Shown here piece after piece: positions 61,454-64,000 of a DNA stretch of 64,000 nt. The notes under the pieces are model-generated. The model ran no database searches and was not told the origin of the DNA. It saw only the letters and a list, made by a program, of their open reading frames with translations. Positions within the stretch are counted from its first letter, which is position 1, and every line of letters starts with the position of its first letter. The position numbers and the translations under genes are program-made. Source of the stretch: Gemmatimonadota bacterium (GTDB taxonomy: Bacteria; Gemmatimonadota; Gemmatimonadetes; Gemmatimonadales; Gemmatimonadaceae); assembly GCA_028287235.1 (NCBI GenBank), contig JAQBQB010000002.1, forward strand, positions 411,744-475,743. Reading direction: 5' to 3'.

Positions 61454-61502
61454 TTTATGGGCCTGAGAGGAGTTGAACCTCTGACCTCACGCTTATCAGG
61501 CG
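61454..61502 (-). repeat. 3' half of tRNA-Ile(GAU), attachment-site copy 2 (49-bp direct repeat)
   Basis: Identical over 49 bases to 56787-56835. The 5' half of the tRNA is absent here too (anticodon stem mismatched, no D arm). So it marks a junction between two integrated segments rather than the intact tRNA gene. Confidence 0.88.
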
Positions 61503-61519
61503 ACCCAAAGCAAGTACGC

Positions 61520-61560
61520 AGTCCGGCAAGTTAACCGTAAGTCGTTGACGGACAGCGCGA
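61520..61560. repeat. 41-bp sequence repeated beside tRNA-type attachment sites (copy 2)
   Basis: 38/41 identical to 54154-54194. It starts 17 bases after the tRNA repeat, the same distance as the degenerate copy (56853) from the first tRNA repeat. Could be an integrase arm site or element end. Confidence 0.6.
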
Positions 61561-61603
61561 TCTGCCGCAGTTGGTTTTGGGTCTGCCGGGTAATGCCGGG
61601 CTA

Positions 61604-61633
61604 AATCGACAGCAATCGACAGCAATCGACAGC
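61604..61633. repeat. 10-bp tandem repeat, three copies
   Basis: aatcgacagc three times head to tail between the second attachment repeat and the LysR gene. A direct-repeat array of this kind near an element end may be a recombinase or replication-protein site. Confidence 0.65.
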
Positions 61634-61684
61634 AACGATTGGTTTCAGAGACGCTCGTTGGTCGCTGCCACCGCCTGAATACTC

Positions 61685-62641
61685 CTAGCTTCGAGCGCCA
61701 GCACGCCCCTTGGTCCCAGCCCGCTTGCTCGTGCCCGACGGGACGTGGAGGCGAGGCGTGGCAAATCCGATCAGTTCGTCCATTCTTGACAGGAACAGCT
61801 TCAGAATCGGCGACGTGTTTGTCTTGCTGTAACCCACGGCCAAATCAATCGTTGGCGCTTCCCCTTCCAGCGGCCGGCTGACCACGGACGGTGGCAACAG
61901 GTTCTTCGCATAGGCGGGCATGAGCGCCAATCCGCGAGTGGACACAACCAGCGACTCGGCCATCGCAATGTTGTCCACGCCATGATCCATTTTGATGGCG
62001 AGACCTGAGCGGCGTATGTAGTCCTCGGTGACGGCGCGCAGCACTGTCGCTTTTTTCGAACCGCCGATGAAGATCTCGCCGAGGAATTCCCGCGGATGAA
62101 TCGCCTTGCGCCGAGTGAGGCGATGGTTGCTCGGCATCAGGACAATCAGCGGCTCGTGGTCCACCACCTCGTAGCTCAGATCGAAGGCCGGGTCGACGCG
62201 AAGGAAGGCGACGTCGAGCCGGCCCCGGACAAGCGCCTCGGCGAGGTCCGGCGAATAGTCGCTCGTGATCGTCACCTGAATATTCTTCAGCTCGTCGCGG
62301 AGCACATGCATCGCCCGCGGCAGCCAGCTCATCTCGTGACCCGATTGGAAGCCGATAGCGAAAGTCTTTTTTCCGAGCTGAGCGGCCCTTCGCGCCACTT
62401 CCACCGCGGCATCGACTTGTGCAAGCGCCAGCCGGGCGTGGTCGAGAAAGGCTTTGCCCGAAGGGGTCAATTCGATGCCGTGCACACTGCGCGTCATCAA
62501 CTCGGCTCCAACCTCGCGCTCGAGATCTCGGATTTGGCGACTGAGGGAAGGCTGCGCCGTACGCAGCCTTTTTTCGGCCGCCAGCGTGAGGCTTCCCTCC
62601 TCGGCGACCGCGATGAAATAACGAAGGTGCCTCAGTTCCAT
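61685..62641 (-). CDS. LysR-type transcriptional regulator
   Basis: 318 residues from the ATG at 62641 (MELRHLRYFIAVAEEGSLTL), the standard LysR start. HTH: AEKRLRTAQPSLSRQIRDLE. Effector domain has FAIGFQSGHEMSWLPRAM and GRLDVAFLRVDPAF. BenM/HcaR-type branch by overall look. Divergent from an SDR gene with 151 bases between starts, the classic LysR arrangement, so it likely controls that gene. Confidence 0.93.
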   Translation of the reverse strand: MELRHLRYFIAVAEEGSLTLAAEKRLRTAQPSLSRQIRDLEREVGAELMTRSVHGIELTPSGKAFLDHARLALAQVDAAVEVARRAAQLGKKTFAIGFQSGHEMSWLPRAMHVLRDELKNIQVTITSDYSPDLAEALVRGRLDVAFLRVDPAFDLSYEVVDHEPLIVLMPSNHRLTRRKAIHPREFLGEIFIGGSKKATVLRAVTEDYIRRSGLAIKMDHGVDNIAMAESLVVSTRGLALMPAYAKNLLPPSVVSRPLEGEAPTIDLAVGYSKTNTSPILKLFLSRMDELIGFATPRLHVPSGTSKRAGTKGRAGARS

Positions 62642-62792
62642 TATCGTCCCATGCCTCCAAGGCATGGGGGCCAACCTACAAAGTATTTTTCCGCGGCGCC
62701 AGGACGATCCAGGTTGCGACTATGCCAAGTGGTTTTCCCTTCGCGCGTCAATCTTCTGCCTCGAGGGGGCCATATCCTGGAGGACTGGATCT

Positions 62793-63539
62793 ATGAGCGC
62801 TCAGGTGGTTTTGATAACGGGCGGACTGACCGGCATTGGACGCGCCACCGCTGTCGCCTTCGCCAAGAAGGGGGCGAAGGTTGTTGTCGCTGGCCGGCGC
62901 GACGAAGCTGGCATGCAGCTAGTCGACGAGCTCCGGTCCTTCGGTTCCGAGGCTGAATTCGTCAACGCAGACGTTCGCAATGAGGATGACGTTCGCGCCA
63001 TGGTCGACAAGACCATCGCACGGTTCGGGCACCTCGACGTCGCGGTGAACAACGCCGCCACCGAAGGTCAGGTCGGCCCGATCACGGATCAGACCGCGGA
63101 AAGCTTTGCCGCGACGTTCGACACCAACGTTCTCGGCGTAGTCCTGAGCATGAAGCACGAAGTGCGTGCCATGCAGGCCCAGGGGAGTGGCAGCATCATC
63201 AATATTTCCTCGACCTACGGACACGAGGGGGCGGCCGGCGCCTCGATTTACGTCGGCGCCAAGCACGCCGTTGAAGGCATCACCAAGTCGGTGGCGCTCG
63301 AAGTGGCGAAGTCTGGGATTCGCGTGAACGCCGTTGCGCCTGGCCCAACGGACACCGGCATGCTCACTCGCTTTACCGGCACGCCGAAAAACAAGGCGGC
63401 TTTGGTGAAGGGTGTTCCACTCGGTCGACTCGGTCTGCCGGAGGAGATCGCCGACGGCATCGTCTTCATCGCATCGGACGCAGCCTCATTCATCACCGGG
63501 CACATCCTCAACGTCGACGGAGGCCACAGTGCTGACTGA
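62793..63539 (+). CDS. SDR-family oxidoreductase
   Basis: 248 residues from the ATG at 62793 with GGAGGA ten bases before. Classical short-chain dehydrogenase: TGGLTGIGRATA coenzyme loop, Arg pair after the second strand (VVAGRRDEAG, suggests NADP), NNAATEG, Ser in ISSTYGHEG and YVGAKHA (YxxxK). C-terminal GRLGLPEEIADGIVFIASDA. Substrate unknown. Divergent from the LysR gene and probably its target. Confidence 0.93.
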   Translation: MSAQVVLITGGLTGIGRATAVAFAKKGAKVVVAGRRDEAGMQLVDELRSFGSEAEFVNADVRNEDDVRAMVDKTIARFGHLDVAVNNAATEGQVGPITDQTAESFAATFDTNVLGVVLSMKHEVRAMQAQGSGSIINISSTYGHEGAAGASIYVGAKHAVEGITKSVALEVAKSGIRVNAVAPGPTDTGMLTRFTGTPKNKAALVKGVPLGRLGLPEEIADGIVFIASDAASFITGHILNVDGGHSAD

Positions 63540-63606
63540 ATCTCTCCAGGCGCGGAGGGACACGATTCCCGTGGCCCAACACACCCATCAGACCGCACCG
63601 ACACAG

Positions 63607-63738
63607 TTCGTGAACGCAGCGGGCGTTCGGTTCGCCCAACCGGACGACACTGGCGGTCTCATTGCATTCCTCGCCTCCGACGATGTGCGCTGGAATACGG
63701 GGGATACCGTCCGAGTCCATGGCGGTTCGAAGCTCTGA
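63607..63738 (+). pseudogene. C-terminal fragment of a second SDR
   Basis: FVNAAGVRFAQPDDTGGLIA and FLASDDVRWNTGDTVRVHGG are the last ~43 residues of another short-chain dehydrogenase (PxDIAxxvaFLASDxArWiTGxtixvdGG pattern). No coenzyme-binding N-terminus precedes it; the frame before it is unrelated. Left over from a deleted gene or imported with the island. Confidence 0.7.
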
Positions 63739-63746
63739 AGCATTTC

Positions 63747-64000
63747 ATGCGGGGCACTATGGAATCGCCGGAAATATCCTACCTCTACACGATAGCCCTC
63801 CTTGGCATTTCCTTCATGGGATTTGCCGCCATCGTCATGCTCCTGCGCGAGGCGTTGGGTGGTCACTTGGGGCCATTCGACGTCTTGTTTGCACGGGTCT
63901 ATATGGAGGGTGCCCTGATAGTCAGCATGGGGGCAATGCTCCCACCCCTACTGATGTTCTGGGCGTTATCAACTGGAGCGGTGTGGCGTCTGTGCAGCGG
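63747..64000 (+). CDS. Hypothetical integral membrane protein, cut by right window edge
   Basis: At least 84 codons, open to the edge. From the ATG at 63747 (or 63759): SPEISYLYTIALLGISFMGF, AAIVMLLREALGG, FDVLFARVYMEGALIVSMGA, then MLPPLLMFWALS. Two to three hydrophobic helices so far. Similar short four-helix proteins are common hypotheticals in soil bacteria. Function unknown. Confidence 0.6.
   Translation, partial: MRGTMESPEISYLYTIALLGISFMGFAAIVMLLREALGGHLGPFDVLFARVYMEGALIVSMGAMLPPLLMFWALSTGAVWRLCS

Overview
The window is high-GC DNA from a free-living, Gram-negative-type bacterium. The gene mix suggests Gemmatimonadota or a close relative: a SusC/SusD pair outside any obvious Bacteroidetes context, an ADOP/MacB-type permease, a large Ser/Thr kinase fused to an ATPase, several BNR/Asp-box propeller proteins, a secreted penicillin acylase, repeated class-C-type serine hydrolases and an ECF42 sigma factor with its DGPF partner. 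The phylum assignment is inference from gene content; no rRNA or other marker is present.

Layout. 1-4 kb: an RND efflux pump (permease cut by the left edge) and its lipoprotein adaptor. 4-13 kb: secreted and envelope functions (DUF4440 protein, Tat-exported propeller protein, glycosyltransferase, YdcF-like protein, penicillin acylase). 12.7-16 kb: two small proteins of an unnamed paralogous family, one translationally coupled to an MpaB/Lcp-type oxygenase, then a FAD oxidoreductase. 16-21 kb: kinase-ATPase fusion and a serine hydrolase. 21-28 kb: a susC-susD-propeller operon. 28-34 kb: amino-acid enzymes, a second serine hydrolase, a CxxCH-toroid protein and a second convergent pair of the small paralogous family. 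34.7-37 kb: DGPF (YciI)-DoxX-ECF42 operon. 37-44.6 kb: ADOP permease, ArsR regulator, orphan IS3 OrfA, OmpA protein, Ig-repeat ice-binding protein and a lipoprotein. 44.7-50 kb: LuxR-type response regulator, cytochrome c, an ArsR-SRPBCC-VOC operon with a nonsense mutation in the SRPBCC gene, an amidohydrolase and an Old Yellow Enzyme with two matching palindromic operators upstream. 50-56.7 kb: MHYT-PAS-GGDEF-EAL protein, a small repeat protein and a Met/Cys-rich pair that looks metal (copper) related.

The right end (from 56.8 kb) looks like an integrated island. A 49-bp sequence equal to the 3' half of tRNA-Ile(GAU) occurs twice as a perfect direct repeat (56787-56835 and 61454-61502). The left copy still has a tRNA-style terminator behind it, and a frameshifted integrase C-terminus lies just before the right copy. 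Between them are a deaminase-fold-like protein with a small downstream partner, a SpoIIM-like membrane protein, a small membrane protein and a lipoprotein. After the second repeat come a LysR regulator, a divergent SDR gene, an SDR fragment and a membrane protein cut by the right edge. No intact tRNA-Ile is in the window, so the island probably continues past 64 kb.

The most promising undescribed material is the island deaminase with its partner, the small paralogous W-REF/PIPxGW family found as two convergent pairs, the paired operators before the OYE gene, and the heme-motif alpha/alpha-toroid protein.
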